Assembly (NCBI RefSeq): GCF_030272615.1
Contig: NC_081409.1
Coordinates: 914,437,840 to 914,501,839 of the forward strand
From: Cryptomeria japonica
Lineage: Eukaryota > Streptophyta > Pinopsida > Cupressales > Cupressaceae
DNA length: 64,000 nt
Direction of reading: 5' to 3'
Shown here: positions 9,911-20,860 of the stretch, piece by piece
Position numbering within the stretch: position 1 is the first letter of the stretch
Layout: every line of letters begins with the position of its first letter
Position numbers and translations under genes: made by a program
The notes under the pieces: model-generated
What the model was told of the DNA's origin: nothing
Database searches by the model: none
What the model saw: the letters and a program-made list of their open reading frames with translations, nothing else

Positions 9911-12203
9911 TATGTAGAAGATTACTTTATGGATTGGATGCATTGTGCCCTTCAACAGTTCTAGATGACCTTTCAAAATTTTGAGATTCCTTCTATGAAA
10001 ACAACCAACAATTTTTGGCTTGGCCATGTTTGGATAATTGAATAACAAATCTACACCTTCTATTGGCATCACTCTACAAATAGAAAACTATGACTAGGAT
10101 CATGACCCACGTGTTTCTTCAAAACTTGAATTTTGTGACATTGATTTCTAGCCACGACTTGTAATTTCTTATGTCCATGCGATTTTTTTGACAGCATTTC
10201 CCTTTTTACTACAAAACTCGCAATTTTCTATGACTAGTAAAACTTCTATGCAACCTTGCTTCTATTCAAATTTTCACTATTTTTCTACCTTGTGCCCTTC
10301 AACCTCCTCTATTCTCAACATTCTTCAAATTTTGCACAAGCAATGTTGTACCCAACTAATCAAGCTTTCCCAACATGATACAACTTTACTACTAATTTTG
10401 GCAAAAATCAAAGAATGAAATTGAGAGAAAATGATGTGCATCCTCAAGATGAGAGTATCACATTATAGTATTATATGCTAAAAATAGATGGTAGTTGTAC
10501 CTATCTAACTAAAACTACTTATTATGGACAATTGTACATGTACAATTCATTATAATATTGAACTAGTAAAAATCCCATGAATATATTTAGGGATAATTTT
10601 CATTTACAACTTTTATGCCAATTTATCTAGGAGTAAAAAATATGGACGCATATGGTAAAATATGAAAATAAGGGGTTATTCTCAATATATCTTGGTCAAA
10701 AAGTTTTAATAACATTATTAACCTACGAAAATCTAAGAAGTGCATTTTGAATTTAAAGCCAAATTTGGTGTATATAAAGATGGACAAATTTTGGCAGGTT
10801 CTCTCCTTCAAGAGCAAGGATATGGCAAAAATGCAATTCCTAGGACAATCTCTGCCAATCATGCAACCACTTCTACAGCATTTCCCCTTAAAGCACCATC
10901 ACAGTTACTTTGACTTAACAGTGTTTGGTTCCAATTTGGATCTTTCTTCCCTTTGGATGCTTGCTTTTCTTTTTTACTCTGCAGTACAAATTACATCTGG
11001 GACTAAGACATTATATGGATTTGATTCCTCAATTACTAGTTATTCATCCTATTGTCCCTGAAATTTGTCATTTTTTTGTTCCACGTCATGCAAAGTATCG
11101 ACAAGGTGCTATAAATGAGCCATTAGGATAAGATTTACTTCGATTCTTTACAAAAGCTTGGTCATATCTGGAAAAAAAAACTAGAAGATAAATAACCCCT
11201 AATTACTTAAAATCCTGTTCCAAGGGATTCAAACAGAAGAGAATAATGGCTTTAGAATACAAGCTGCAAACATTGAACATTAATCATTTTGAAAAGAAAT
11301 GTCAATTTCAAGCTCAGGCAATATTGTTATGTTGAATATAATCAACTCAAAACGTCTGACTTGATGTTTGTGTTTAACATTGATATTTTCTGACCAATTA
11401 ATCCATTTCTGTGAGTATATGATGTGGTGCCTTTGCTAACTTATATGATAATCAACGTTAATAAATGAATGTGGAGTTTTCAAGCTATAAGATCATTCTA
11501 TAGCTCTGTTTGTAATGTTCTGTGAGAAAATAATCCAAGGAAAAAGCTTGTCAAATTAAATGTCAAATGCAGCCTACTGATAGCTATTTCCCTTGGAAAA
11601 CTACAATTTGTGCCACTCACTGATTTGCAGTTCATAAAATTCTCTTTGGTTTAGATTTTAATATTTTATAGTTTTTTTCCAATATTATCAGTTTGTTTCT
11701 TAATTATTGTTATGTATCTAAGGCATGGACTTCAATGAATCGAGGTTTTATCACATGAATACAGAACTCTACAGCTCAATATGGTATGAAGAAAGGGAAG
11801 TAATCAATATTTCATCTTTCTAACCAACAAGAATCCTTTTCACCTGATAATATCCTCTTTTATTGAGACTTCATAATTTTTCCCAATACTATCAGTTGAT
11901 TTCTTTTCTTCTTTGTTATGTATCCAAGGCAAGAATTTCAATGAACCGAAGTTTTATCATATGAATACAGAACTCTACATTTCAAAATGGTATGAAGAAA
12001 GGGAAGGAATCAAGATTTAATTATTTAACAGACAAGAAACCTTTTCCCAGAATAAATACATCCAATCACCAAATTACAATATTCATTATTCTATGAGAAT
12101 AATTTGTGATCTTAGTAGTGTAGCCAATTATCTTTACCGTAAGAACAAACACATGAGTCTTCAGTCTACCATAGAGTACAGAAGAACCCATGCTTTGGTC
12201 AAA
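9911..12203. other. AT-rich intergenic DNA
   Basis: No convincing gene. Open frames at 10188-10418 and 10747-11131 are short, without recognisable domains, and I do not call them. A diverged tandem duplication lies at 11671-12010. Confidence 0.5.
11671..12010. repeat. Diverged direct duplication, period about 204 bp
   Basis: Matching landmarks occur once near 11680 and again near 11884: CCAATATTATCAG and CCAATACTATCAG, then TTGTTATGTATC, TTTTATCA, ATGAATACAGAACTCTACA and GGTATGAAGAAAGGGAAG. The copies differ by many substitutions, so the duplication is old. Confidence 0.75.
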
Positions 12204-12389
12204 TTAATTTGAAGTGGACCATTTCTTCCAATCACGATAAAGATTATATCGAGACCAGCCAATTGCTCCTCGTGTAACCTTACCCACTTTGGGCAGGGGA
12301 ATACCTTGCCCTTCTAGAGCAAATCTCATTTCTACAAATGGATCTACCTGGAGTTCTCCTTTGTAGCTCATTGCAAATTGCCTAAAAAT
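12204..12389 (-). CDS. Putative last exon of an unidentified host gene
   Basis: On the minus strand a good acceptor (GATTAACAG) at 12390-12391 opens a 61-codon frame ending in TAA at 12204-12206. Its sequence is protein-like (e.g. SYKGELQVDPFVEMRFALEG, RYNLYRDWKKW) and free of simple-sequence bias. It joins in phase to the exon ending at 13666. I do not recognise the family. It is the best candidate for non-transposon coding DNA in the window, but I cannot tell gene from gene fragment. Confidence 0.42.
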   Translation of the reverse strand: MFRQFAMSYKGELQVDPFVEMRFALEGQGIPLPKVGKVTRGAIGWSRYNLYRDWKKWSTSN

Positions 12390-13560
12390 CTGTTAATCAT
12401 TGGCAAGGGAAACAAGTCAAATAAAACTGACAAGAATCTTGAATAACTTCAATGCAAGCATATCAGAGGGGAAACAAGCTTATTTAGATACAGGCCAACA
12501 AACATAAACTCTAGATATAGGGCATATCATCTAGAAACCTGTTACTGTTTTCTTGATAAATCATTACCAAAAAACAAAGTAAAAAAAACCTGATAGTTTG
12601 AAATGAAATGTTACAAATAGCATACTACATCTAAAAAGCCATAACAAAAGTACTCACCATTTAGAAACCATAAATGATCTTAACCATTCAAATAAGCACG
12701 GGAATTGAATATAAAATGTCTTCTTTAGAACTATTAATCTGGGTTTGTAAATCAGTTGGCTCCCAAATTCTCTCAAGAATGATCAACATTGGTTTGTACT
12801 CTTTTAGCTAGTTATTCTGAAACGCTTTGCCTTGCTATGGGTGAATACTCTTTTCTTTTACTCCTGGTTTAGAGCCCACCATAGACATATCCATTGTTCC
12901 TCTTATCTATTCTAACCAATCAGTACTTTTACAGTCCCACTGACCCATAGATTAATAAGTTTCCTTTCCTCTAGAATTTGTTTTCATACTTTCAAATATG
13001 AAACACCTATAGTAGTTGAGATATTATCCTGGAGGGATAAACAACAGAAGACAAAGAAAATTGCATGAAATTTCTGAGGTTGACTGCTATTGGCCCAACT
13101 TTTTTGAAAGAGAACATGCTCCAATCAAATGTACATAAACATGTTCTCTCTACTCTTGAAAGAAAAAGAGAGGGTGTCTTGTACAAAAAGGGTGTACAGG
13201 AATGAAAAGAAGTAATTTCTTCTGTTTTAGGGGGCTAAGGTTAAGCCCCTTTTCTTGACCAGAGAGGGTTCAACACAAGGAAAATATGGAGATTGGTGGA
13301 ATAGAAATTTTTGATGGACTAACAGGGGCCAACCACCATAAACTCCACCAATTTAATCCCAAACTATAATTCAATTGTCATGTTTCAAGGTACACGATGC
13401 ATTTAACACTTCAGCCACTGGAAGGTTAAAGTTATTAAAGCAATGCCACCTTGGCCACTCTCTACAAATATTAGATAGCAAAAGACAATTTCCCATACCA
13501 TCTTCATTAATAATATTATCCAGATTCCATATTACCTACCATTGCCATCGAAGCTATGTT

Positions 13561-13642
13561 GCTATGTTGCTTACCTAAGGAAAACCTGCTGTTAATTAGA
13601 TGCTATGTTGCTTACCTAAGAAAAATCTGCTGTTAATTAGAT
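13561..13642. repeat. 41-bp tandem duplication
   Basis: Units 13561-13601 and 13602-13642 differ at only two or three positions. A shorter match (GCTATGTT) lies just upstream. The near-identity marks a recent duplication close to the proposed exon. Confidence 0.9.
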
Positions 13643-13665
13643 GCTAAAATCCATTTAGGACTTGC

Positions 13666-13878
13666 CTTCATTAGGAATCTGTCTTCCACTTTCCAATTTT
13701 TGAAGATATACACTCCTATGTTAACTGCAGTTAAGCTTATGTTGATGCCCAGAACCCAACCTCTTGCAGTTTCCGAGAAAAACAAAAACTCTTTTACCTG
13801 GTACATGGTAGCTGATGCAGTCAAGGATGGGGGCAAAATAATGACAGCCTTATCCTCACAACAATGTGCCCAATTCAT
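13666..13878 (-). CDS. Putative internal exon (membrane-type) of the same unidentified host gene
   Basis: The open minus-strand frame encodes a hydrophobic stretch (TARGWVLGINISLTAVNIGV) that could be a membrane segment, followed by FKNWKVEDRFLMK. It ends at AAG|GCAAGT, the usual form of a GC-type donor, and joins in phase to 12389 across a 1276-bp intron. The upstream edge is uncertain: acceptors near 13760-13764 or further upstream are possible, so the true exon may be shorter. Confidence 0.35.
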
Positions 13879-13879
13879 T

Positions 13880-14700
13880 TACTAGACACTCACATTCAAT
13901 CATAGTAACGTTACATTTACACTACATTGACATGGCAAACTTTAAGTGCAAAATACACATTCAAAATGGGGGAAAAAAGGCAAATTCTAACTCAAAACCT
14001 TTAAAATGGCAATTATTTTGGAAAACGTGAAAAAATGGAGAAAAAAATGTGAGCTATTTAATGATCTGCATTTTAAATAAAAATAAAAAATAAAAACTGG
14101 ACTTGACCAGGTTAAAGCCTTGCTGGATTGACCTAGCACTGCTGAGGCACCGGGTGAAATGTGGTTAGTTGCATTTTACTTCCATTTTATGCTTCTATGC
14201 ATCCGATTATCAAGACATTTGAAGTTCTTTTATCACCCAAATTAACAAAAAAATACATTCAAATTACAAATAACATGCAACAACAATATTCCAAATTTTC
14301 TCCAACCATTAAAGATTTCAAGTCGCCTCTTACAGCTTCAAATTTGATTAATTGTTGCAAAATAAAACATGCTATATATAAATTGTTAGATTCTCCAGAA
14401 AATGAGAAACTATCAAGACCTGTTGCAAGGATAATCACTTAAACTGTAATCAACAGAAGATCTAAAAACATAAATGGTGGGAAAGAAATTGTTGCAACAA
14501 TGAGGGAACATGCAAATACTCATAAGGAAATGGCAAATTGGCAATAAACAAGAAAATGCATAACCAACAGTTCACAACACATGAATAATACTTACAAAGT
14601 GAGTGGAGTACATATAAATAAGAGGAGGCAATATAAGCAATAAAAAAAGTAACTACAACTACCAAAAATCGATTGGAGTTACACTCAAAAATGTCATCTA
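13880..14700. other. Non-coding DNA left of R1
   Basis: AT-rich sequence with one short open frame (14161-14442) that shows no domain. I see no gene or RNA here. Confidence 0.45.
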
Positions 14701-15581
14701 CCCCCAGTTGATGTGTCTTTTGTACACGACCAAACACAGAATAAAATACCCAGAGGTATTTTATCCTCTCTTGAATAAAGCTCCCCGAATGCTGAAGATT
14801 TCGTAGAAGGATCAATCAGAAAAACTCCAAGGTTCTGTTATGTAGGGTCTCTACATGTGGATAAGCTCTCGCGGTATGATGTGATTTTGCTGGAATCACA
14901 AGGGGACTTACATTCGATGACCCGAGCGTCTGATTTGCTTTGGATATCACTGGAACGTGGGTCTTTACTGATCCTTGATTGTAAAAAAGGAAAAAAGGAT
15001 AAGGGTTGGAGAAGGATCTAATTCTAACACTAAGAATGTAGGATCGATGGACGACCTTTGATGAAACTTTAACTAAGTCTTGCTTTGACATGCTAGGATC
15101 ATCTCCACAAGGTTAGTGCGATCTTCTAAGGAAAGCTTTATGATGTTCAGATCACCGCTACAAGCATAGACACCGTCAAGTTGATGCATATCAATGAAGA
15201 AGCGATAATTGAAGTTAAGCTTAAGCATGAATGATTCCAGTTGACTACGCAAGGCAAGTTTGCAATCAACAAACCGCTAGTAGTATGGATATACAAATTT
15301 CACCATCGATCATACACATTTCTTCCACTCATCTAATAACTTGAAATCAAATTTGAGAAGTATAGAGACCATGCAAATTGTTGAATCGACACATAGAATT
15401 CACCATTTCTTCAATGAAGTTTACAAGTCTTTTGCAACAATGTCTTGGCAACAATCTTTGCCTTCTCTTTCTACTCTACTCTAAAATGCTACTAATTATT
15501 GACTATTCTCTCTAACCATTTCCTATTCTCTGACTATTCACTATTAACTCACTATTAACCTTTACAAATGAGGAGCCAAGG

Positions 15582-15672
15582 CTTTATATAGAGAGCCCTT
15601 TACAAATTGACGGCTCTAATTGACTTAGAATCAATGGCTAGGATTAAAGGATAGAAACCCTAATTAGGGTTT
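15582..15672 (-). promoter_or_regulatory. R1 inverted telo-box and TATA box
   Basis: The palindrome AAACCCTAATTAGGGTTT lies at 15655-15672 and TATATAAAG on the minus strand near 15582-15590. The same pair, in the same order and spacing, is found in R2, R3, R4 and R5. AAACCCTAA is the plant telo-box. Confidence 0.7.
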
Positions 15673-15709
15673 TTTATAACAAACTCTTTTAGCCAATGAG
15701 AAAATTACT

Positions 15710-16207
15710 TTAAATGTGTGGACCAATAGGAAGCAAGGGTAGGTACACCAAAGTTTGTGCCGCCTCCGATAAATTAGGTACATTGAATCTAGTCCTGCTG
15801 AGGTGGACCAATCCGACCGAATGAATGATGACTGGGATGCCACCTTGTCTAACGCCTATGACTTGGTTGATCTTCCTTCGTCCTTGATGTACTTTGATGA
15901 AAAGCGTACCCCCTTGACTCCCATATGCTTGATGAGGCCTCCTTACTGTCAAGCTTTCCTTCTTCTTTGATAATTCATATTGCTTTGAAGTGCTTGCAAA
16001 GCCTTTCTTTGTCATCTTGTGGTTCCTTTGTGTGGCGAAGTGAAGGTTTTGGAGATAGCTGGCAACTCCTTGAACACATGTAGTTTTCCATGCCTTTGAA
16101 GTGTTCTTGATAATGATGGACTGGAATAGGTCGTCCTTGCCCAGGCTTGATCTTCTTTTATCTGCAAAATAAACCAAAGGATGATTAAGCACATATAACA
16201 TATTCAT
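15710..16207 (-). CDS. Short ORF in R1 where R3 carries its long gene
   Basis: A 165-codon open frame follows a TTTTGCAG acceptor-like site near 16163 (minus strand). I recognise no domain. The corresponding part of R2 and R4 keeps some of the same words (GGTGGCATCCCAGTCATC, TTCAATGTACCTAA), so the segment is shared by short-form elements, but the frame is not clearly conserved. It could be a leader exon remnant or non-coding. Confidence 0.3.
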   Translation of the reverse strand: MNMLYVLNHPLVYFADKRRSSLGKDDLFQSIIIKNTSKAWKTTCVQGVASYLQNLHFATQRNHKMTKKGFASTSKQYELSKKKESLTVRRPHQAYGSQGGTLFIKVHQGRRKINQVIGVRQGGIPVIIHSVGLVHLSRTRFNVPNLSEAAQTLVYLPLLPIGPHI

Positions 16208-16334
16208 TTCAACATAGCATTTTCCACCTTAAATCATTAATGAGAAGACATCAAAATGGAATTTTGCTCAATATCCTCTCCAGGGACTGGCCCTATTGGA
16301 ATTTTGCTCTTGACCCTTAGGGACAAGCCCTATT

Positions 16335-17945
16335 AGAATTTTGCTCTGGACCCTTTGGAAGGGTCAAGAGCGAAATTTGCATTTTAGCTCAAATTTCATC
16401 AATCCTTCACTCCAAAATGCTTCCAAGACAAGCATATGCTAGCTTTCTCTTCACCAAAGCCTAGGAATCCACAACTTGACCTTCATCATGAGCCAATTAG
16501 AGGGTTTTAGACTTGATCCTTCATTTCCTTCACTTCAATTCATCTTACAAGGCAAAAATACATTACTCTACCTTCAACCACGCCATAGGAATCAATGTTT
16601 TGGCTTCACACAAGGAGAAAATAGGTGGTTTGAGGAATTTCGCTCTGGACCTAGGCCAAGGACAGGACCTATAGGGAATTTCGCTCTGGACCCTTTGGAA
16701 GGGTCAGGAGCGAAATTCTAGTTTTGAGCACATTTCTTTATTCTTTCAACTCCAAACCACCTCAAAAGGAAAGGACATGTCACTCCACACCTATCTATGC
16801 CATAAAAACCAAGGATTTGACCATCTCCAAGGGAAAATAGGTGTCCTTCAAGAATTTCACTTTAGACCCTTTGGAAGGGTCAGGAGCGAAATTCTAGTCT
16901 TAGCTCAATTACTTCACGTTTGGTGATCATAAGTAACTCAAAGCCATTCCTAAGGACATCTTCAATCTTGATCCACACTTGGCTAGACATAAAATTGAGA
17001 GGAAAAGGTAGATTTTAGGAATTTCGCTCTAGACCCTTTGGAAGGGTCAGGAACGAAATTTGCATTCTAGGCTTGACTCTTCATCTTTTCAACTCCAATC
17101 TTCTTTGCAAGGCAAAAATACATCACTCTTCGCCCAAGGAACAAGGTTTGTAGCCTAAGCAGGGAAGCAAATGAGGTTTATAAAGAATTTCGCTTTGGAC
17201 ACTTTAGAAGGGTCAAGAGCGAAATTCATCCTTTAGGCAAAATCTTCATCTTTCAATGCTTTCAACCACTTCTCAAGGCAAGAACATATCAATCCACCTT
17301 CCAACATGCCTTAGAAACCAACACTTGGCCAAAACAAGGAAGAAAATGAGAGTTATGGGGATTTTCACTATGGACCCTTTGGAAGGGTCAGGAGCGAAAT
17401 CCTCATTCTTGGCTTGATTTTCTACTTCATTCATCCAATTCTTCCTCAAACATAATCAATTTCAAGCTCCTTTCACCATAATCAAGGCAATCCACTATCA
17501 AACTAGCTCAAGACAAGGTCAACCTAGGGCTTAAGGCAAAAAAGAAGGTCAAATTGAGGATTTCGCTCTAGACCCTTTGGAAGGGTCAGGAGCGAAATTC
17601 TCCTTCCAAGTTGATTTCCATCATTTCATCGCCTCAAACCTCCTCTCCAAGGCAAATATGTGTCCAAGTCCTCCAAACCATGCCTTAGAAGTTCCAAACT
17701 TGGTCAAGTTAAAGAGAAAAATAGAGGAAATATGAATTTCGCTCTGGACCCTTTGGAAGGGTCAGGAGCGAAATTCTTCCTTATGCTCAAATCCTAACTT
17801 CATTTTCATATTTCTTCACTCCAAATAAGTGTTTTGCCCTCAATAATGCCTAGGAATGAGTTAGTTCTAAGTTTGGACCAAAGTAGAATGTCCTATAGAG
17901 GAATTCGCTCTGGACCCTTTGGAAGGGTCAGGAGCGAAATTTGAC
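16335..17945 (-). repeat. R1 palindrome array (about 9 cores)
   Basis: Cores of the form TTTCGCTCTGGACCCTTTGG then AAGGGTCAGGAGCGAAA occur near 16341, 16680, 16857, 17020, 17187, 17361, 17561, 17735 and 17903, plus degenerate ones near 16260-16320 and 16633. Arms GAATTTCGCTC and GAGCGAAATTC pair perfectly. The DNA between cores is recognisably one diverged monomer, so this is a satellite-like array whose palindrome is far better conserved than the rest. Confidence 0.9.
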
Positions 17946-18466
17946 ATTTTGGTCTCTCCATCAGGATTCATATATGGAATATAACATTTAAGTATTATTC
18001 CATATATACTGTCAGGATGTTTGAGAGTGGTTTCGAACCTCCAAGAGTTGTAATGCAAAATCTAGTTTTTGGAGGATTCTTCAATTTTCCAGACTTGGTC
18101 AAATTTCAAGATCAGGATGACATTCCAGACTTCATCACTCACCAACTTGGCCTAACTCAGACCTTCAAAGAGGATATTCACTCACCAAGCTTCATTGACC
18201 TCCTCAAACTCAAACAAGACACAATTAGCAACGAGCAAAACTTTGTCCTAAGGAAGACTTTCAAAGATGACCCTAACACGGAGCATCCACTGACTCACCT
18301 TTAGCTAAAACAGAGCCTGCTATCTTAGTGATCCCTCTGGCAACACTCAGCATGCAAAGGCTAATAGACAAAACCCTAAAAGACCTAGAAAAACAAACCC
18401 CAGAAAGCAAAAAGTAGGGGTCCCCATTTGCAATGGGGCGATGTGTGAATACGTCACAACACCCCC

Positions 18467-18829
18467 CCACAATGAACCAATCCTAACAACCTAAGCAAGC
18501 TTAATACACCTTTAGGAAAAATACAATAAACTAAGCAAAAAAAAATGAAAAACTTAGACTAACACCATGCTTAAATGTAGCTTGAGTGCTGAAAAAATGG
18601 TTAGTAACAAATGAAGCCTGATGAGGTACCCATATGCATAGAGATCCAACCCCCTCCCCCAAAGGTAATAGAATATACCATTCCAAATAGATAGAGAAAA
18701 GATCACCCCAAAATAGAGAGAAAAGATCACCCCAAAATAGAGAGAAAAGAGCCAAGACTAACTCCCCTAGAGTTAACCTCCAGCACCCCTAGCAAAGCCC
18801 ATAAATTAAGAAGCCTTTGCTTTCTATAA
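18467..18829 (-). other. Remnant downstream of a copia RNase H, with possible polypurine tract
   Basis: On the minus strand a purine run (TTTGGGGGAGGGGGTTGG) near 18650-18667 follows the RNase H relic, as expected for a copia polypurine tract. A 24-bp unit AGAGAGAAAAGATCACCCCA is duplicated at about 18690-18750. No gene is seen. Confidence 0.4.
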
Positions 18830-19255
18830 AGCTTTTGGTGATGATATCAGCAATCTACTCAAAAGTTGGGTAGTATTGAAGATCAATGATCTATCCATAA
18901 ATAAGCTCCCAGATTTAGTGCATATGAACCTTTATATGCTTGGTCCACTAATGGTGGACCAAGTTCCATGAAACCTGAATGACACTCTATATGTCACAAA
19001 ATATGACAAATGATCATCTAGACTAGATACCCAATGGCCCCAATATTGGCATTCACAACCCTCCAATACTCAACCTAGCAAAGGATAGACCAATAGCATG
19101 CTACATCTTCAACCAAACGAGAATTTCTAGCCTAAAGAGAAATTACCATCCTAACTATCACCCACCCAATCTAAATTAGTATACCCAACCAAGTCAATAT
19201 CAATACTTGTATAATGAATCCCATAACTATGAGTACCCTATATATAGTGGAGAAT
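18830..19255 (-). pseudogene. Ty1/copia RNase H relic
   Basis: Minus-strand translation in shifting frames gives DLVGYTNLDWVGDS (canonical D-x-x-GY-x-D-x-D-W), then further down TKHIKVHMH and IADIITKSF, the three landmarks of a copia RNase H C-terminus in the right order. Stops and frameshifts separate them. This is an old insertion later hit by R6. Confidence 0.7.
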
Positions 19256-19268
19256 CTAGTTATACATG

Positions 19269-20502
19269 TGTTGTGATGTTTTCACACATCACCCCATTAC
19301 AAATGGGCACCCCCACTTTTTTGCTTCTTAGCTTGGTGTTTTAATTTAGTTGTCTTAGCTTGGCAATAGTCGTAGTTTTTGGCCTTTGCTCGTGAGAAGG
19401 GGTATGTTTTGTCAAAATCTTGTCAAAGTTGTCATAGTTGTCAAGGTGCAAGATGTTGTTAGGAATGGATATAAGAGCAAGAAGTGGTAAGCTTGCTTGT
19501 AATTCCGTCAGGAATTGCAAGCATGGTGCCTTAGGACCATGAACTTCAATTTATGCATTGGTGCATACCCAAGGGGAATAGGTTGTGCATATAGGGTGTA
19601 AAATTCTGCTCAAGTGGAGAAAATGAGGATAAAATTGTCTAAGTCAAGTATCAACCCCCTCATAACATGTACAAATTTGTGCAAGTCAACCTCCAAAGTG
19701 CGCCCAAGTTGTGAATGGTCTAAGTGTTGAATCAAGGTGGGAAATCTTGCACAAAGTTGTGCAACAAGGGTCAAACGCGCTCTATCATCTTGTGCAAACA
19801 CATGCTTCAAATGCACTCACCTTTTGTGCATGCACAAGTGTAATATGCGCTCTACACTCCCTTTGTGCACAACCACTACCTAGGTGCACTCATCTCTTTC
19901 TTGTGCATGCCACCATTGCATTGGCGCTCTACTTTTTCTGTACATGACTTCACCTCATATGCACCCACCTCTTGCTTGTGCAAGCACAAACCTCAAATGC
20001 GCTCATCTCAAAACTATGCAAGCAGACCTCTCAAACCAGCTATGTTGTGCAAGCATATATGTATTTTGTGCTCATCGTGTGCACACTATCCTTCCAAACC
20101 CGCCCTCATGTTTGTGCATATATACCTCTCATATGCACTCTAAGATAAGGTTGTGCATACCTATGTCAAATGCGCTCACCCTTTGGCGCACATAACTACC
20201 TCCAACTCACACTAATTTGTGCACATTAGCACCCCAAACCCGCCTTGCACTATTTTATGCAAGCAGGCATCTCAAATGCGCTCCAGAGAAAATGTTGTGC
20301 ACACTTCCATTGCATATGTGCTCTACCTAGGTTGTGCATTCATACACCTCAAGTGTGCCTATCAGATCAGACCTGCAAGATGGATGAAAATCAGACCTGA
20401 GATTGACCTAGAAATCAGAAAAAGAGGACCTAATTCAAAGCTAATGCAAAGCAGAGCAGATTTAATTGATTTGCATGGTGAATAGTGTTTGTGTTTGAGA
20501 AC
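19269..20502 (+). mobile_element. R6, 5' part (interrupted by element G)
   Basis: It starts TGTTGTGATGTTTTCACA and continues with a CCCCATTACAAATGGG hairpin, matching the 5' ends of R1-R4. The rest differs: instead of the CGCTC palindromes it has a TTGTGCA-rich minisatellite. G inserted at 20502 (duplication AGAAC). R6 resumes at 48172, where the same TTGTGCA units reappear. Confidence 0.75.
19735..20370 (+). repeat. R6 minisatellite with TTGTGCA and TGCGCTC words
   Basis: Degenerate units of roughly 45-65 bp alternate TTGTGCA(C/T) with (A/C)TCAAATGCGCTC-like words, for example near 19787, 19830, 19925, 19995, 20170, 20270 and 20330. Open frames read through it are products of the repeat and are not called. 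It occupies the position held by palindrome arrays in other R elements. Confidence 0.75.
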
Positions 20503-20798
20503 TGTTGTTGGGTAATTATGTCATGTCGTAATTAGAATGTTAAGTGTGTTAAGGGTCGATGGTTACCTGACGATTGCCAGCAGTTGGCACCGAGCAACCT
20601 GTACCGACACCTATATATATGTACTTGTCTCTCTATTTCAGGACATGGATATTGCTTAAGAAAACTATGTTTTGAATGTACTGGCAATGAATACGGACAT
20701 ATGAGTTCTTCTCACTTGCATCTTTGTGTACTGTTACATTTCCTATATCTCTATACTGTTATGCACTAAATGCACACACAACCCTCGGGGGCAAAACA
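20503..20798 (+). repeat. G 5' LTR (296 bp)
   Basis: Begins TGTTGTTGGG and ends GGGGGCAAAACA. It contains a TATATATATG run near 20612. It differs from the 3' LTR by scattered substitutions and about a 10-bp gap in the region before the ATGAATAC word. Confidence 0.93.
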
Positions 20799-20800
20799 TT

Positions 20801-20813
20801 TGGCGTCGTTGCC
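20801..20813 (+). promoter_or_regulatory. G primer-binding site, tRNA-Asp-like
   Basis: TGGCGTCGTTGCC lies two bases after the LTR. Athila-type elements use TGGCGCCGTTGCC, complementary to plant tRNA-Asp, so there is one change (C to T at a CpG). The match fades after 13 bases. Confidence 0.8.
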
Positions 20814-20860
20814 AAGTTAAACCTAGGAACGACAGGAGCATACTACATGGCACAACGATA

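Larger units (their letters stand above)
14706..18461 (-). mobile_element. R1, short-form R-family element (3756 bp)
   Basis: Flanked by CCCCC at 14701-14705 and 18462-18466; because this is a homopolymer run the duplication is weak alone. Read on the minus strand it starts TGTTGTGACGTATTCACA at 18461 and ends with a GTGTAC-type hairpin at 14706, where the first base of TGTTG has changed. Inside are the CCCCATT/AATGGGG hairpin, an array of about nine imperfect palindromes, a 3' promoter block and no long gene. It closely resembles R4 in the shared 5' portion. Confidence 0.85.

Noticed and set aside
19711-20485. Cys/His-rich ORFs of 78-103 codons
   Set aside because: The Cys/His content is produced by TGTGCA and TGCGCTC repeat words; three frames give similar peptides.
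20726-20860. Extending the G gag start into the LTR
   Set aside because: That part of the frame lies in the LTR and primer site; the first ATG after the primer site in this frame is 20861.
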